This document shows positions 26,657-36,535 of a DNA stretch of 64,000 nt, piece by piece; the stretch's first letter is position 1; every line of letters starts with the position of its first letter. Source of the stretch: Necropsobacter rosorum (GTDB lineage Bacteria; Pseudomonadota; Gammaproteobacteria; Enterobacterales; Pasteurellaceae); the NCBI GenBank assembly GCA_000751835.1, contig CCMQ01000008.1:186001-250000 (forward strand). The letters are read 5' to 3'. The notes beneath the pieces are model-generated. The model made no database searches. It saw only the letters and a list, made by a program, of their open reading frames with translations, and was not told where the DNA came from. Both the position numbers and the translations under genes were made by a program.

Positions 26657-27313
26657 ATGGCAAAAATAAACTGGTCGCAGATACAGACCGTGATTCTGGA
26701 TTTGGACGGCACCTTAATCGATCTCTATTTCGATCATCATTTCTGGTGCGATACGGTGCCGCAGGCGTATGCGGCAAAGCACGGATTATCGCCGGCGCAA
26801 AGCCGCACCTTACTGCAACGGCATTATGCCGAGATGGAACAGCGTCTGGAATGGTTCAGTATCGATTTCTGGGCGCAAAAACTGGATTTGCCGCTGCGCG
26901 AGTTATTGCGCAAACAGGGCGCGCTGACTAAAGTGCGGTCGGATGTTCACCCGTTTTTGCAGGCGCTTAAGCGGATGAATAAGCAGTTGATATTATTAAC
27001 CGACAGCCATCCGTTCAGTCTGCAGGTGAAATTAAATCATTGCGATTTGGCACCGCACTTTGACCTTTGTTTATCCAGCCATCAGTTTAATGCGCCGAAA
27101 ACCCAGCCGCTGCTGTGGACGAATTTGCAGGCGGCGCATTATTTCGACCCGCACAAAACGCTGTTTATTGATGATACGGAAACGGTGCTCGACCGCGCCG
27201 GCGATTTCGGGATCGCTTACACCGTCGGGGTGGAAAACCCGGACAGCAGTATGGCGGATAAAACCTTTGCACGGCATTTCTCGGTAAAAGATTACCGCAC
27301 TTTATTGGATTAA
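26657..27313 (+). CDS. yrfG: GMP/IMP nucleotidase YrfG (HAD family)
   Basis: A 218-residue HAD phosphatase with motif I DLDGTLID (Asp nucleophile and acid/base), motif II LLTDS, motif III Lys in SHQFNAPK and motif IV IDDTETVLDRA. E. coli YrfG dephosphorylates GMP and IMP. The ATG at 26657 with GGGAG upstream is preferred over an open start 27 bases earlier. It is spaced three bases from hslR, so they are cotranscribed. Confidence 0.9.
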   Translation: MAKINWSQIQTVILDLDGTLIDLYFDHHFWCDTVPQAYAAKHGLSPAQSRTLLQRHYAEMEQRLEWFSIDFWAQKLDLPLRELLRKQGALTKVRSDVHPFLQALKRMNKQLILLTDSHPFSLQVKLNHCDLAPHFDLCLSSHQFNAPKTQPLLWTNLQAAHYFDPHKTLFIDDTETVLDRAGDFGIAYTVGVENPDSSMADKTFARHFSVKDYRTLLD

Positions 27314-27316
27314 ATT

Positions 27317-27730
27317 ATGACAAAACATTCGGCGGATTGCACCCGACAGGATGACGATGTACGTCTGGACAAATGGCTGTGGGCGGCGCGTTTTTATAAA
27401 ACCCGCTCCATCGCCAAAGCGATGATTGACGGCGGCAAAGTGCATTACAACAAGCAGCGCACCAAGCCGAACAAAGCGGTGGAGCTGGGCGCACGGATTA
27501 CGCTGCGTCAGGGCAATGACGAAAAAGAGGTGATTGTCACCGCACTTTCCGCCCAGCGCCGTGGTGCGCCGCAAGCACAATTGCTGTATCAGGAAACGCC
27601 GGAGAGTGTGGAAAAACGCGAAAAAACCGCTCTGGCGCGTAAAAATAATGCCTTATCCATGCCGCATCCCGATCGCCGCCCGAATAAAAAAGAGCGCCGC
27701 GACCTGCTTAAATTCAAACATCAGGCATAG
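27317..27730 (+). CDS. hslR: Heat shock protein 15, ribosome-associated
   Basis: Hsp15 binds stalled 50S subunits carrying peptidyl-tRNA and helps recycle them. The 137 residues start with a short acidic stretch, then an S4 RNA-binding domain (VRLDKWLWAARFYKTRSIAKAMI and GGKVHYN), and end with a basic tail (RRPNKKERRDLLKFK). Gene order yrfG-hslR-hslO matches E. coli. Confidence 0.94.
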   Translation: MTKHSADCTRQDDDVRLDKWLWAARFYKTRSIAKAMIDGGKVHYNKQRTKPNKAVELGARITLRQGNDEKEVIVTALSAQRRGAPQAQLLYQETPESVEKREKTALARKNNALSMPHPDRRPNKKERRDLLKFKHQA

Positions 27731-27826
27731 GGTTGTGATTTCGCAATTCGGTACCATATTGTTAGCCGTGTACGAATCACGCCGAATGCGGGTGATAACA
27801 AACTTGACGCTTAATTAGGATATAAC

Positions 27827-28699
27827 ATGACTGATCAAACTGATAACGACAAACTTTACCGCTACCTGTTCAAACAGCGCGCGGTACGCGGCGAATGGGT
27901 GCGCCTTAACCGAACCTTCAGCGATACGCTGAATACCCATCATTACCCGCAGGCGGTGCAGAATTTGCTGGGCGAAATGATGGCGGCGACCAGTTTGTTA
28001 ACCGCCACGTTAAAATTTAAAGGCGATATTACCGTGCAGATTCAGGGCGACGGGCCGCTGAAACTGGCGCTGGTGAATGGTACGGACAGCCAGCAGATCC
28101 GCGCGCTGGCCCGGTTGCAGGGCGAGATTGATGACCATATGCGCTTAACGCAGATGGTTGGCAAAGGCGTGCTGGTGATTACCATTGCCCCGCAGCAAGG
28201 CGAGCGCTATCAGGGCATTATTCCGCTGGATAAACCGACGCTTGGCGAATGTCTGGAGGATTATTTTATGCGCTCCGAGCAGCTGCAAACGCAATTGATT
28301 CTGCGCAGCGGCGAATTGCACGGCGAACCGGTCGCCGCCGGCATGCTGCTGCAGATCGTGCCGGACGGTTCCGGTTCGGCGGAGGATTTCGAACATCTCG
28401 CCACTTTAACCGCAACGGTAAAAGACGACGAGCTGTTCGGCCTGACGGCGGAAGCACTGCTGTATCGGCTGTATCACGAAGAAACGGTGGAAATTTATCC
28501 GCCTCAGCCGGTCGAATTTCATTGCGGCTGTTCACTGCAGCGCTCCGGCGCCGCGTTAATGTTGATTTCCGATGCGGAATTGGATGACATTTTAGCCGAA
28601 CATAACGGCAGTATCGATATGCAGTGCGAATGCTGCGGCACCCATTATTTATTTAATAAAGAAGCGATTGATAAACTGAAATTGCAGGCGGCCGATTAA
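27827..28699 (+). CDS. hslO: Redox-regulated chaperone Hsp33
   Basis: Hsp33 is a holdase activated by disulfide formation under oxidative heat stress. The 290-residue protein ends with the zinc-binding switch: C-x-C in FHCGCSLQ and C-x2-C in CECCG, 30-odd residues apart. The N-terminal domain shows VQIQGDGPLKLALVNG. It is last in yrfG-hslR-hslO, then pckA follows after 258 bases. Confidence 0.96.
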   Translation: MTDQTDNDKLYRYLFKQRAVRGEWVRLNRTFSDTLNTHHYPQAVQNLLGEMMAATSLLTATLKFKGDITVQIQGDGPLKLALVNGTDSQQIRALARLQGEIDDHMRLTQMVGKGVLVITIAPQQGERYQGIIPLDKPTLGECLEDYFMRSEQLQTQLILRSGELHGEPVAAGMLLQIVPDGSGSAEDFEHLATLTATVKDDELFGLTAEALLYRLYHEETVEIYPPQPVEFHCGCSLQRSGAALMLISDAELDDILAEHNGSIDMQCECCGTHYLFNKEAIDKLKLQAAD

Positions 28700-28713
28700 G
28701 CGGAAAACGAATG

Positions 28714-28731
28714 CGCGGGGGCTTTCCCGCG
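28714..28731 (+). terminator. Weak terminator after hslO
   Basis: CGCGGG pairs with CCCGCG around a six-base loop 15 bases past hslO. Only a weak T-rich tail follows (TGTTTG). Confidence 0.5.
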
Positions 28732-28803
28732 TGTTTGCGTAATGAATCTGTAAGCGGTATCGCAGGCCTAGCGCCAAACGGCCCGCCGGTCAATTATGCG
28801 GCT

Positions 28804-28817
28804 TTGATTTATATCAT
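28804..28817 (+). promoter_or_regulatory. FNR-like site upstream of pckA
   Basis: TTGAT, TTAT, ATCAT matches nine of ten conserved positions of the FNR palindrome (TTGAT-N4-ATCAA). It is centred about 100.5 bases before the predicted pckA start, an upstream activator position. Confidence 0.45.
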
Positions 28818-28858
28818 TAACTTCAACTATTCTTAGAAAAATTGCAATTATTTTCCAA

Positions 28859-28880
28859 TTTTGAGATCAATCTAACATTT
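28859..28880 (+). promoter_or_regulatory. CRP-like site in the pckA promoter
   Basis: The core TGAGA-N6-TAACA matches the CRP half-sites TGTGA/TCACA at eight of ten positions. Its centre is 41.5 bases before the predicted transcription start, the class II activator position. The same bases also partly match an FNR site (TTGAG-N4-ATCTA), so the bound factor is not certain. Confidence 0.55.
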
Positions 28881-28904
28881 TTTTCCCCTCGCTTTAAATA
28901 TAAT
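28876..28904 (+). promoter_or_regulatory. Predicted pckA promoter
   Basis: A perfect TATAAT at 28899-28904 has no recognisable -35 (CATTTT at 17 bases), as expected of an activator-dependent promoter. The predicted start is near 28911, leaving a 47-base leader. Confidence 0.6.
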
Positions 28905-28957
28905 GTTTAACAGTTTTTGTCTCAACTTTAAATATTAACTTTCAATCGAGGTGTATT

Positions 28958-30574
28958 ATGACAGATGTAAACAAAGTAATCAGCGAACTTGGCGAACTAG
29001 GTATCTACGATGTGAAAAATGTTGTTTATAACCCGAGTTATGAACAATTATTTGAAGAAGAAACCAAACCGGGTTTAGAAGGATTTGAAAAAGGTACCGT
29101 GACGAAATCCGGCGCGGTAGCGGTCGATACGGGAATTTTTACCGGTCGTTCCCCGAAAGACAAATACATCGTGCTGGATGAAAAAACCAAAGACACCGTA
29201 TGGTGGACTAGCGAAGCGGCGAAAAACGATAACAAGCCGATGAATCAGTCCACCTGGCAGAGTTTAAAAGAACTGGTGACCAAACAGCTTTCCGGCAAAC
29301 GCTTATTCGTGGTCGATGCGTTCTGCGGTGCGAATCCGGACACCCGTCTGGCGGTGCGTATCGTCACCGAAGTGGCATGGCAGGCGCATTTCGTCACCAA
29401 CATGTTTATCCGTCCTTCCGCCGAAGAATTAAACGGTTTTAAACCGGATTTCGTGGTAATGAACGGTTCTAAAGTCACCAATCCGAACTGGAAAGAACAG
29501 GGCTTGAACTCCGAAAACTTCGTAGCGTTCAACATTTCCGAAGGCGTGCAGCTGATCGGCGGTACCTGGTACGGCGGCGAAATGAAAAAAGGTATGTTCT
29601 CCATGATGAACTACTTCCTGCCGTTGCGCGGTGTGGCGGCGATGCACTGTTCCGCCAATGTGGGCGCCAAAGGCGATGTGGCTATTTTCTTCGGTTTATC
29701 CGGTACCGGTAAAACCACGCTTTCCACCGATCCTAAACGTCAGTTGATCGGGGATGACGAACATGGCTGGGATGACGACGGCGTATTCAACTTTGAAGGC
29801 GGTTGCTATGCGAAAACCATTAAACTGTCCGAAGAAAACGAGCCGGATATTTACCGCGCAATCCGCCGCGATGCTCTGTTAGAAAACGTTGTGGTGCTTG
29901 CGGACGGCACAGTGGATTTCGACGACAGCTCAAAAACGGAAAATACCCGTGTTTCTTATCCGATTTATCATATTGATAATATCGTTAAACCGGTCTCCAA
30001 AGCGGGGCATGCGAAGAAAGTGATCTTCTTAAGTGCGGATGCCTTCGGCGTGCTGCCGCCGGTATCTAAATTAACGCCGGAACAGACGAAATATTATTTC
30101 TTATCCGGATTTACCGCAAAACTGGCGGGTACCGAACGCGGCATTACCGAACCGACACCGACTTTCTCCGCCTGTTTCGGTGCGGCGTTTTTGACCTTAC
30201 ATCCGACACAATATGCGGAAGTGCTGGTTAAACGTATGGAAGCGGCCGGTGCGGAAGCGTATCTGGTCAATACCGGCTGGAACGGTACCGGCAAACGTAT
30301 CTCGATCAAAGATACCCGCGGCATTATCGACGCCATTTTAGACGGCTCCATCGATAAAGCGGAAATGGGCTCGCTGCCGATCTTCAACTTTGCCATTCCT
30401 AAAGCCCTGCCGGGTGTGGATCCTGCTATTTTGGACCCGCGCGATACCTATGCCGACAAGGCGCAATGGCAGGAAAAAGCCGAAGATCTGGCAAGCCGTT
30501 TCGTGAAAAACTTCGAGAAATATGCCACCAATGAAGAAGGCAAAGCATTAATCGAAGCCGGACCGAAAGCGTAA
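28958..30574 (+). CDS. pckA: Phosphoenolpyruvate carboxykinase (ATP)
   Basis: PckA interconverts oxaloacetate + ATP and PEP + ADP + CO2. In succinate-forming Pasteurellaceae it is known to run in the carboxylating, ATP-forming direction. The 538 residues have the kinase loop GLSGTGKT at 246-253, metal-binding [21 protein letters not shown] in two halves, [10 protein letters not shown] for oxaloacetate, and GWNGTGKR near the C-terminus. It has a GAGG ribosome site, a single-gene unit, a CRP-type promoter and an uptake-word terminator. Confidence 0.98.
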   Translation: MTDVNKVISELGELGIYDVKNVVYNPSYEQLFEEETKPGLEGFEKGTVTKSGAVAVDTGIFTGRSPKDKYIVLDEKTKDTVWWTSEAAKNDNKPMNQSTWQSLKELVTKQLSGKRLFVVDAFCGANPDTRLAVRIVTEVAWQAHFVTNMFIRPSAEELNGFKPDFVVMNGSKVTNPNWKEQGLNSENFVAFNISEGVQLIGGTWYGGEMKKGMFSMMNYFLPLRGVAAMHCSANVGAKGDVAIFFGLSGTGKTTLSTDPKRQLIGDDEHGWDDDGVFNFEGGCYAKTIKLSEENEPDIYRAIRRDALLENVVVLADGTVDFDDSSKTENTRVSYPIYHIDNIVKPVSKAGHAKKVIFLSADAFGVLPPVSKLTPEQTKYYFLSGFTAKLAGTERGITEPTPTFSACFGAAFLTLHPTQYAEVLVKRMEAAGAEAYLVNTGWNGTGKRISIKDTRGIIDAILDGSIDKAEMGSLPIFNFAIPKALPGVDPAILDPRDTYADKAQWQEKAEDLASRFVKNFEKYATNEEGKALIEAGPKA

Positions 30575-30599
30575 TCACACAAAAACGTAGCAAAATATC

Positions 30600-30640
30600 A
30601 CCGCACTTTGGGAGCCGTTCCGAAGTGCGGTTTGTTTTTT
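30600..30640 (+). terminator. pckA terminator made of two inverted uptake words
   Basis: ACCGCACTT (30600-30608) and AAGTGCGGT (30623-30631) form a nine-base stem followed by TTGTTTTTT, 26 bases past the stop. Confidence 0.85.
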
Positions 30641-30729
30641 CGCTATTTCCGTTAACTTGTGCTAAAGTTTACCACCTTATCACTCGTCGGGATAAAATAT
30701 TATGCGGGGTATGCTGATGAGCAGCTTAA

Positions 30730-31224
<495 letters not shown>

Positions 31225-31245
31225 ACATAAGTAAAGAGAATTGCC

Positions 31246-31863
31246 ATGACTGAAATAACGCTGAATTATCACAAAACCCGTTTTCTGACCAGCGCCCCGA
31301 ATATCAAAGCGCTGCCGCCGGATGAAGGCATCGAAATCGCCTTTGCCGGCCGTTCCAATGCGGGAAAATCCACCGCGCTGAATGCGCTGACCCAGCAGAA
31401 AAATCTGGCGCGTACCTCTAAAACTCCGGGTCGCACACAGCTGATTAATTTATTTGAAGTGGAACCACAGTGTAAATTGGTGGATTTACCGGGATACGGC
31501 TATGCCGCGGTGCCGGAGCAGATGAAAATCCAGTGGCAGAAAGCCCTCGGCGAATATTTGCGGCAACGCGACTGTCTGGGCGGGCTGGTGGTGTTGATGG
31601 ATATCCGCCATCCGCTGAAGGATCTCGATCAGCAAATGGTGCAATGGGCGGTAACCGCGGATTTACCGGTGCTGATTTTACTCACCAAAGCGGACAAACT
31701 CAGCCAGAGCGCCCGCAGCAAGCAGGTAAAAATGGTGCGCGAGGCGATTTTGCCGTTTCAGGGCGATGTACAGGTTGAAGCGTTTTCCGCCCAGAATAAA
31801 ATCGGCATTGATCAATTGTCGGCAAAGCTGGATAGCTGGTTTGCTCCGCTTTTGGCGGCATAA
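31246..31863 (+). CDS. engB: Ribosome biogenesis GTPase EngB (YihA/YsxC)
   Basis: EngB is an essential GTPase for 50S subunit assembly. In 205 residues the G-motifs are clear: G1 GRSNAGKS, G2 [10 protein letters not shown]3 DLPGYGYA, G4 TKADK and G5 EAFSAQ. The protein ends a few residues after the last helix, the normal length. A terminator (31896-31931) follows and overlaps the comM control region. Confidence 0.96.
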   Translation: MTEITLNYHKTRFLTSAPNIKALPPDEGIEIAFAGRSNAGKSTALNALTQQKNLARTSKTPGRTQLINLFEVEPQCKLVDLPGYGYAAVPEQMKIQWQKALGEYLRQRDCLGGLVVLMDIRHPLKDLDQQMVQWAVTADLPVLILLTKADKLSQSARSKQVKMVREAILPFQGDVQVEAFSAQNKIGIDQLSAKLDSWFAPLLAA

Positions 31864-31871
31864 TATACGAT

Positions 31872-31893
31872 TTTTACGATCCCGATCGCAAAA
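31872..31893 (+). promoter_or_regulatory. CRP-S (Sxy-dependent) competence operator before comM
   Basis: The core TACGA-N6-TCGCA, flanked by T and A tracts, matches the CRP-S consensus TGCGA-N6-TCGCA at nine of ten positions. CRP-S sites drive the competence regulon of Pasteurellaceae with CRP and Sxy. The downstream gene is comM, a known member, so function and motif agree. A -10 like TATTTT near 31910 would put the site close to -40. Confidence 0.7.
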
Positions 31894-31895
31894 CG

Positions 31896-31931
31896 GCGTG
31901 CGTTCAATTTATTTTGGCGCACGCTGTTTTT
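31896..31931 (+). terminator. engB terminator within the comM promoter region
   Basis: GCGTGCG (31896-31902) pairs with CGCACGC (31918-31924), then TGTTTTTAT. It separates engB from comM while sharing space with the comM promoter. Confidence 0.7.
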
Positions 31932-31965
31932 ATATTGGTGCTGATTCAGTCAGACGGGAATTGTT

Positions 31966-33498
31966 ATGTCATTAGCTATTGTGTACAGCCGCGCCTCTAT
32001 GGGCGTGCAAGCGCCGCTGGTTACCATTGAAGTGCACTTAAGTAACGGCAAACCGGGGTTTACGCTGGTGGGATTGCCGGAAAAAACCGTGAAAGAGGCG
32101 CAGGATCGGGTGCGCAGTGCGCTGCTGAACGCAAATTTCAAATACCCGCCGAAACGCATTACGGTCAACCTTGCGCCCGCCGATTTGCCGAAAGAAGGCG
32201 GGCGTTTTGATTTACCGATCGCGGTGGGGATTCTGGCGGCTTCCGGACAGATCGCGGCAAAACATCTGCAACGTTTTGAATTACTGGGCGAGTTGGCATT
32301 AACCGGCAGTTTGCGCGGGGTACACGGCGTGATTCCGGCGATTCTGGCGGCGAAATCGGCGCAACGCAGTTTGATTATTGCCCGCCATAACGCCAATGAA
32401 GCGGCGCTGGTTTCCGATCAGGATTCCTATTTTGCCGATTCTCTGCTGGAGGTGGCGCAGTTTCTCAACGATCAGGCGACGCTGCCGACGGCGACGCCTT
32501 CGACACTGCCTCACGGGGAGAACTACGCGCATGATAATCCGAAAGATCTGACCGACATTATCGGTCAGCAGCACGCCAAACGGGCACTGATTATTGCGGC
32601 GGCCGGGCAGCATAACCTGCTGTTTCTGGGGCCGCCGGGAACGGGAAAAACCATGCTGGCAAGCCGGTTGACCGCGTTGCTGCCGGAAATGTCCGAGCAG
32701 GAGGCGATCGAAACCGCATCGGTAACCAGTCTGGTACACAATGAACTGAACTTTCACAACTGGAAGCAACGTCCGTTCCGCGCGCCGCATCACAGCGCCT
32801 CCCTGCCGGCGTTGGTCGGCGGCGGCACATTGCCCAAACCCGGCGAAATCTCTCTGGCGCATAATGGCGTGCTGTTTTTAGACGAATTGCCGGAATTTGA
32901 GCGCAAGGTGCTGGATGCCTTGCGTCAGCCGCTGGAAAGCGGGGAGATTATTATTTCCCGCGCCAATGCTAAAATTTGTTTTCCGGCGCGTTTTCAGCTG
33001 ATTGCCGCCATGAATCCCAGCCCGACCGGGCATTATACCGGGCAGCATAACCGCACCTCGCCGCAGCAGGTAATGCGTTATCTGAACCGCTTATCAGGGC
33101 CTTTTCTGGATCGTTTCGATTTGTCTATCGAAGTGCCGCTGCTGCCGCAAGGCGCGTTGCAGCAGAGCGGTGAACGGGGAGAAAGCAGCGAAAAAGTGCG
33201 GTCGAAAATTTTGCAGATTCGGGAAATTCAGTTTGCCAGAGCCGGCAAAATCAATGCCCATCTCAGCGGCAGAGAAATTGAACGGGATTGCCGGATTGGC
33301 AGCCGCGATGCCGAATTTCTGGAAAATGCGCTGACTAAGCTGGGGCTGTCGGTACGGGCTTATCACCGCATTTTGAAAGTGTCACGCACCATTGCGGATT
33401 TAAGTCAGGAACGGGATATTTCACGCCCGCATTTGGCCGAAGCGCTGGGATACCGGGCGATGGATCGATTATTGCAGAAATTGTCGAATCAGCTCTAG
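31966..33498 (+). CDS. comM: Competence-associated AAA+ helicase ComM (YifB family)
   Basis: ComM is a hexameric AAA+ helicase that promotes branch migration of incoming DNA during natural transformation. The 510-residue protein has an N-terminal Lon-like domain (GKPGFTLVGLPEKTVKE), a magnesium-chelatase-type AAA core with Walker A GPPGTGKT near 222-229, Walker B VLFLDELPEF and arginine-rich AAA lid, and a C-terminal helical domain. A CRP-S site precedes it. With some 55 uptake words in the window, it marks a transformable lineage. Confidence 0.95.
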   Translation: MSLAIVYSRASMGVQAPLVTIEVHLSNGKPGFTLVGLPEKTVKEAQDRVRSALLNANFKYPPKRITVNLAPADLPKEGGRFDLPIAVGILAASGQIAAKHLQRFELLGELALTGSLRGVHGVIPAILAAKSAQRSLIIARHNANEAALVSDQDSYFADSLLEVAQFLNDQATLPTATPSTLPHGENYAHDNPKDLTDIIGQQHAKRALIIAAAGQHNLLFLGPPGTGKTMLASRLTALLPEMSEQEAIETASVTSLVHNELNFHNWKQRPFRAPHHSASLPALVGGGTLPKPGEISLAHNGVLFLDELPEFERKVLDALRQPLESGEIIISRANAKICFPARFQLIAAMNPSPTGHYTGQHNRTSPQQVMRYLNRLSGPFLDRFDLSIEVPLLPQGALQQSGERGESSEKVRSKILQIREIQFARAGKINAHLSGREIERDCRIGSRDAEFLENALTKLGLSVRAYHRILKVSRTIADLSQERDISRPHLAEALGYRAMDRLLQKLSNQL

Positions 33499-33505
33499 GC
33501 ACCGC

Positions 33506-34354
33506 TTATCTCGGCACACCGCGTAATAACGGAATCTCGTTGAACGGCGGCGCGGAAGTGGGCGCCGGTTGAGTGTTAAACAGCATAATAAACGGTTTCG
33601 GCGGAGTGACTTTTTCATTACGCCATAAACTGCCGAGCCCGACCAGCTGAATATCCGCCGGTAAGTGACGAAGCCCCGCCTGCAACACGGCGACGGTATT
33701 TTTGCGCGGGTGGCCGATCACAATAGCCGTGCCGTGTTTGCGGGCATGTTGCAGCGCATTATTGAACTGCCGCTGTACATCGGCAAGCTGATCGCTATCG
33801 TCCAGAAAAATATGTCGATCCAGCGATTTTACCCCTTGCTGTCCGGCAATTTTACCGGCGACGGAACGGCCGATCGTGCGGCTGTCGAGAAAAAACAGCT
33901 GCTGTTCACGCAGCGTGGTCATCAGTTTGGTCATTAAATCCGGATCCGAAGTGGCGGCGCTGCCCATATGGTTATTCATACCGATAGCGTGAGAAACAAT
34001 GGCTTTAGCCTGCTGCACCCGACGGCTGACCTCGTCCTGACTCATACCCAGCGTTAATCCGCCGGCTTCGATTTTCTGGTTGCTCAGCGGCTGCATCGGC
34101 ATATGAATCAGAATATCGCGCCCCTGCTGCGCGGCCTGTTGATTGCGCTGTTTGGCATAGGGCGCGGAAGGAATAATGGCGACCGAAACCGCTTTCGGCA
34201 GCGCGTAAATCGCCGCATCTTCTTTCGGCCGGTATCCCACATCGTCGATCACAATGGCAAGCCGCCCGTTGCCAGCCGTCGCGGTCAGCGAAAAGGCACT
34301 CAGCGCGAAAACGCCGGCTATTTTTACCGCACTTCGGAGAATTTTTTTTATCAT
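33506..34354 (-). CDS. yibQ: Divergent polysaccharide deacetylase family protein (YibQ)
   Basis: The 282-residue protein has a signal peptide (ending about residue 27, TATAG) and a DUF610/divergent deacetylase domain: LAIVIDDVGYR, ILIHMPMQP, GMNNHMGSAAT and FFLDSRT, where metal-binding Asp-His residues of true deacetylases remain recognisable. It is probably a periplasmic envelope protein of unknown substrate. Its start overlaps the envC stop by four bases (ATGA), as in the E. coli envC-yibQ pair. Its tail lies seven bases from convergent comM. Confidence 0.88.
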   Translation of the reverse strand: MIKKILRSAVKIAGVFALSAFSLTATAGNGRLAIVIDDVGYRPKEDAAIYALPKAVSVAIIPSAPYAKQRNQQAAQQGRDILIHMPMQPLSNQKIEAGGLTLGMSQDEVSRRVQQAKAIVSHAIGMNNHMGSAATSDPDLMTKLMTTLREQQLFFLDSRTIGRSVAGKIAGQQGVKSLDRHIFLDDSDQLADVQRQFNNALQHARKHGTAIVIGHPRKNTVAVLQAGLRHLPADIQLVGLGSLWRNEKVTPPKPFIMLFNTQPAPTSAPPFNEIPLLRGVPR

Positions 34355-35580
34355 TTTAACCAGCCCGTCGGATTGACCGCCACGCCCTTACGGCGAATTT
34401 CGAAATAAAGCCCGCTGCGGGACTGACCGCCGGACGAACCGACTTCCGCAATTTTCTGCCCGGCGCTGACCCGCTGACCTTCTTTGACCGATACCGCCTG
34501 ATTATAGCCGTACAGGCTGAGATCGTTTTCGCCGTGTTTGATGATCACCATCAGACCGTATCCCTGCAACCAGCTGGATAAAATCACCCGCCCGTCGGCA
34601 ATGGCTTTTACCGGCGTGCCGTTTCCGGCGCCGATCACAATGCCTTTCCATTTCAGTTCGCCCATTTGGCTGGAACCGAAGGTATTAAGAATTTTGCCCG
34701 ATACCGGATAGGCATATTGTTTTCTCGGCTGGCCTAACCCGCCGGATACCGACAGCAGCTGTTTTTCCTGTGCGGTCGGGGTATAAGGTTTCTGCGTTTT
34801 CTGTTCTTCCCGCCGCTGTTTCTGCGCCAGCGCCTCACGTTCGCGTTTTTCCTGCTCGCGCGCCGCCTGTTCGGCACGCTGAATTTGCTGACGTAGCGCG
34901 TTTTCGTTGGCTTTCAGAGTGTCCAGTTTATTTTGATCGCGCGCCAGAGTGCGGTTTAACTGATTCAGGGTGGACTGACGTTCGCGCTGGACTTTCTGCA
35001 AATCCTGCTGCTGTTTTTTCTGGCTTGCCAGCTGCGTTTGATGGGCTTTTTGCTGTTCCTGCACGCTGAGCTTATCCTGCGCCAGTTGCAGCTGCGTGGC
35101 TTTCAGCTCCTCAATTAGCACCAAACGTGCCTGATTCATATGATCATAATAGGCTTTCATGCGTTCGGCTTTTTGGGCGTCTTCAGAGAACAGTTTTTCC
35201 AGCGTGGAGGGATTAATGCCCGAGCGGTACATGGCATCAAGCTGTTTGGCCAGTTTGTTTTTCTGCGCCGCTTCCTGTTTTTCCAGCTGGCGGATCTGTT
35301 TATCGGTATCGGCGATCAGCTTGCGGATTTCTTTTAAATCCGACTCGGTCTGGCGCAGCTGACCGAGCACGCCGTTAATCCGGGTTTCCTGATCTTTCAG
35401 GGTGGATTGCAGCTTGTTCTGCTCGCGTTTCTGTGCGGCGATTTTTTGTTCCTGCTGTTTGATTTGCTGCCGGATATTAGACAGGTCATTGCTTTGCACG
35501 GCAACGGAAAAAGCCAGCCCGGCACAGCAAAGTGCGGTCAGTTTTTTTACGTTTTTGATTTTTCTGATTAACAACGGCAT
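34351..35580 (-). CDS. envC: Murein hydrolase activator EnvC
   Basis: EnvC is recruited by FtsEX and activates the amidases AmiA/B at the septum. The 409-residue protein has a signal peptide, a coiled coil of about 230 residues rich in Gln, Glu and Lys (roughly 35-270), and a C-terminal LytM domain. As in known EnvC, the LytM zinc ligands are missing (KGIVIGAG and KHGENDLSLYG replace the usual HxGxD and HxH), so it is an activator, not an enzyme. The start MPLLIRK at 35580 is chosen over an upstream start at 35601. Confidence 0.92.
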   Translation of the reverse strand: MPLLIRKIKNVKKLTALCCAGLAFSVAVQSNDLSNIRQQIKQQEQKIAAQKREQNKLQSTLKDQETRINGVLGQLRQTESDLKEIRKLIADTDKQIRQLEKQEAAQKNKLAKQLDAMYRSGINPSTLEKLFSEDAQKAERMKAYYDHMNQARLVLIEELKATQLQLAQDKLSVQEQQKAHQTQLASQKKQQQDLQKVQRERQSTLNQLNRTLARDQNKLDTLKANENALRQQIQRAEQAAREQEKREREALAQKQRREEQKTQKPYTPTAQEKQLLSVSGGLGQPRKQYAYPVSGKILNTFGSSQMGELKWKGIVIGAGNGTPVKAIADGRVILSSWLQGYGLMVIIKHGENDLSLYGYNQAVSVKEGQRVSAGQKIAEVGSSGGQSRSGLYFEIRRKGVAVNPTGWLK

Positions 35581-35770
35581 AGCTAAATCCCAAACCTCCA
35601 AGCGGGGTATAAATATATCATCATTTTGTCTCAGGCTCTAAATGTTCGTGTGTAAAATTCCTGTAAATTCTTGCGAAAGATCAGGAAAGCACGGCTTTTC
35701 ACTTTTAAACGGACAAAATTTTTGCTATAAAGTGCCCAGTATTTTTTATTCAACACGAGGAGATTTTTTT

Positions 35771-36454
35771 ATGGAATTAGTCTTTATTCGCCACGGTTTC
35801 AGTGAGTGGAATGCGAAAAACTTATTTACCGGCTGGCGCGATGTCAATCTGACCGAACGCGGTGTGGAAGAAGCGAAAGCGGCAGGTAAAAAATTATTGG
35901 ATGCCGGTTATGAATTTGATATTGCTTTCACTTCTGTGCTGACCCGTGCGATCAAAACCTGCAACATCGTGTTGGAAGAATCTCACCAGTTATGGATTCC
36001 GCAGGTGAAAAGCTGGCGTTTGAACGAACGTCATTACGGCGAACTGCAAGGGCTGGACAAAAAAGCCACCGCAGAAAAATACGGTGACGAACAGGTGCAT
36101 ATCTGGCGTCGTTCTTACGATACTTTACCGCCGTTGCTGGATCCGAAAGACCCGAATTCCGCACATAATGACCGTCGTTACGCACATTTGCCGGCGGATG
36201 TGATTCCGGACGGCGAAAATCTGAAAGTGACGCTGGAACGCGTCTTACCGTTCTGGGAAGATCAGATTGCGCCGGCATTGCTGTCCGGCAAACGGGTGCT
36301 GGTTACGGCGCACGGTAACTCCTTGCGCGCGCTGGCTAAACACATTATCGGGATTTCCGACGCGGATATTATGGATTTCGAAATTCCGACCGGTCAGCCG
36401 TTGGTGTTGAAATTGGATGAAAAATTAAACTTTGTGGATAAATTCTATCTGTAA
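35771..36454 (+). CDS. gpmA: 2,3-bisphosphoglycerate-dependent phosphoglycerate mutase
   Basis: GpmA interconverts 3- and 2-phosphoglycerate. The 227 residues begin with the histidine phosphatase motif [13 protein letters not shown] (phospho-His at 9 or 10, catalytic Arg before it) and later carry ERHYGELQG and [13 protein letters not shown]. The start at 35771 follows a GAGGAG ribosome site; the longer open frame has no support. A TATAAA at 35726-35731 is a likely -10. It is divergent from envC. Confidence 0.96.
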   Translation: MELVFIRHGFSEWNAKNLFTGWRDVNLTERGVEEAKAAGKKLLDAGYEFDIAFTSVLTRAIKTCNIVLEESHQLWIPQVKSWRLNERHYGELQGLDKKATAEKYGDEQVHIWRRSYDTLPPLLDPKDPNSAHNDRRYAHLPADVIPDGENLKVTLERVLPFWEDQIAPALLSGKRVLVTAHGNSLRALAKHIIGISDADIMDFEIPTGQPLVLKLDEKLNFVDKFYL

Positions 36455-36475
36455 GTGATCGTTTAGGCGAAACAT

Positions 36476-36501
36476 TCCCCGCATCAGGCGGGGATTTTTT
36501 T
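36476..36501 (+). terminator. gpmA terminator
   Basis: TCCCCGC pairs with GCGGGGA around a five-base loop, followed by seven T, 22 bases past the stop. Confidence 0.88.
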
Positions 36502-36535
36502 GCCGGCGCAAAAGTGCGGTGCAAATGCGGGCGGT

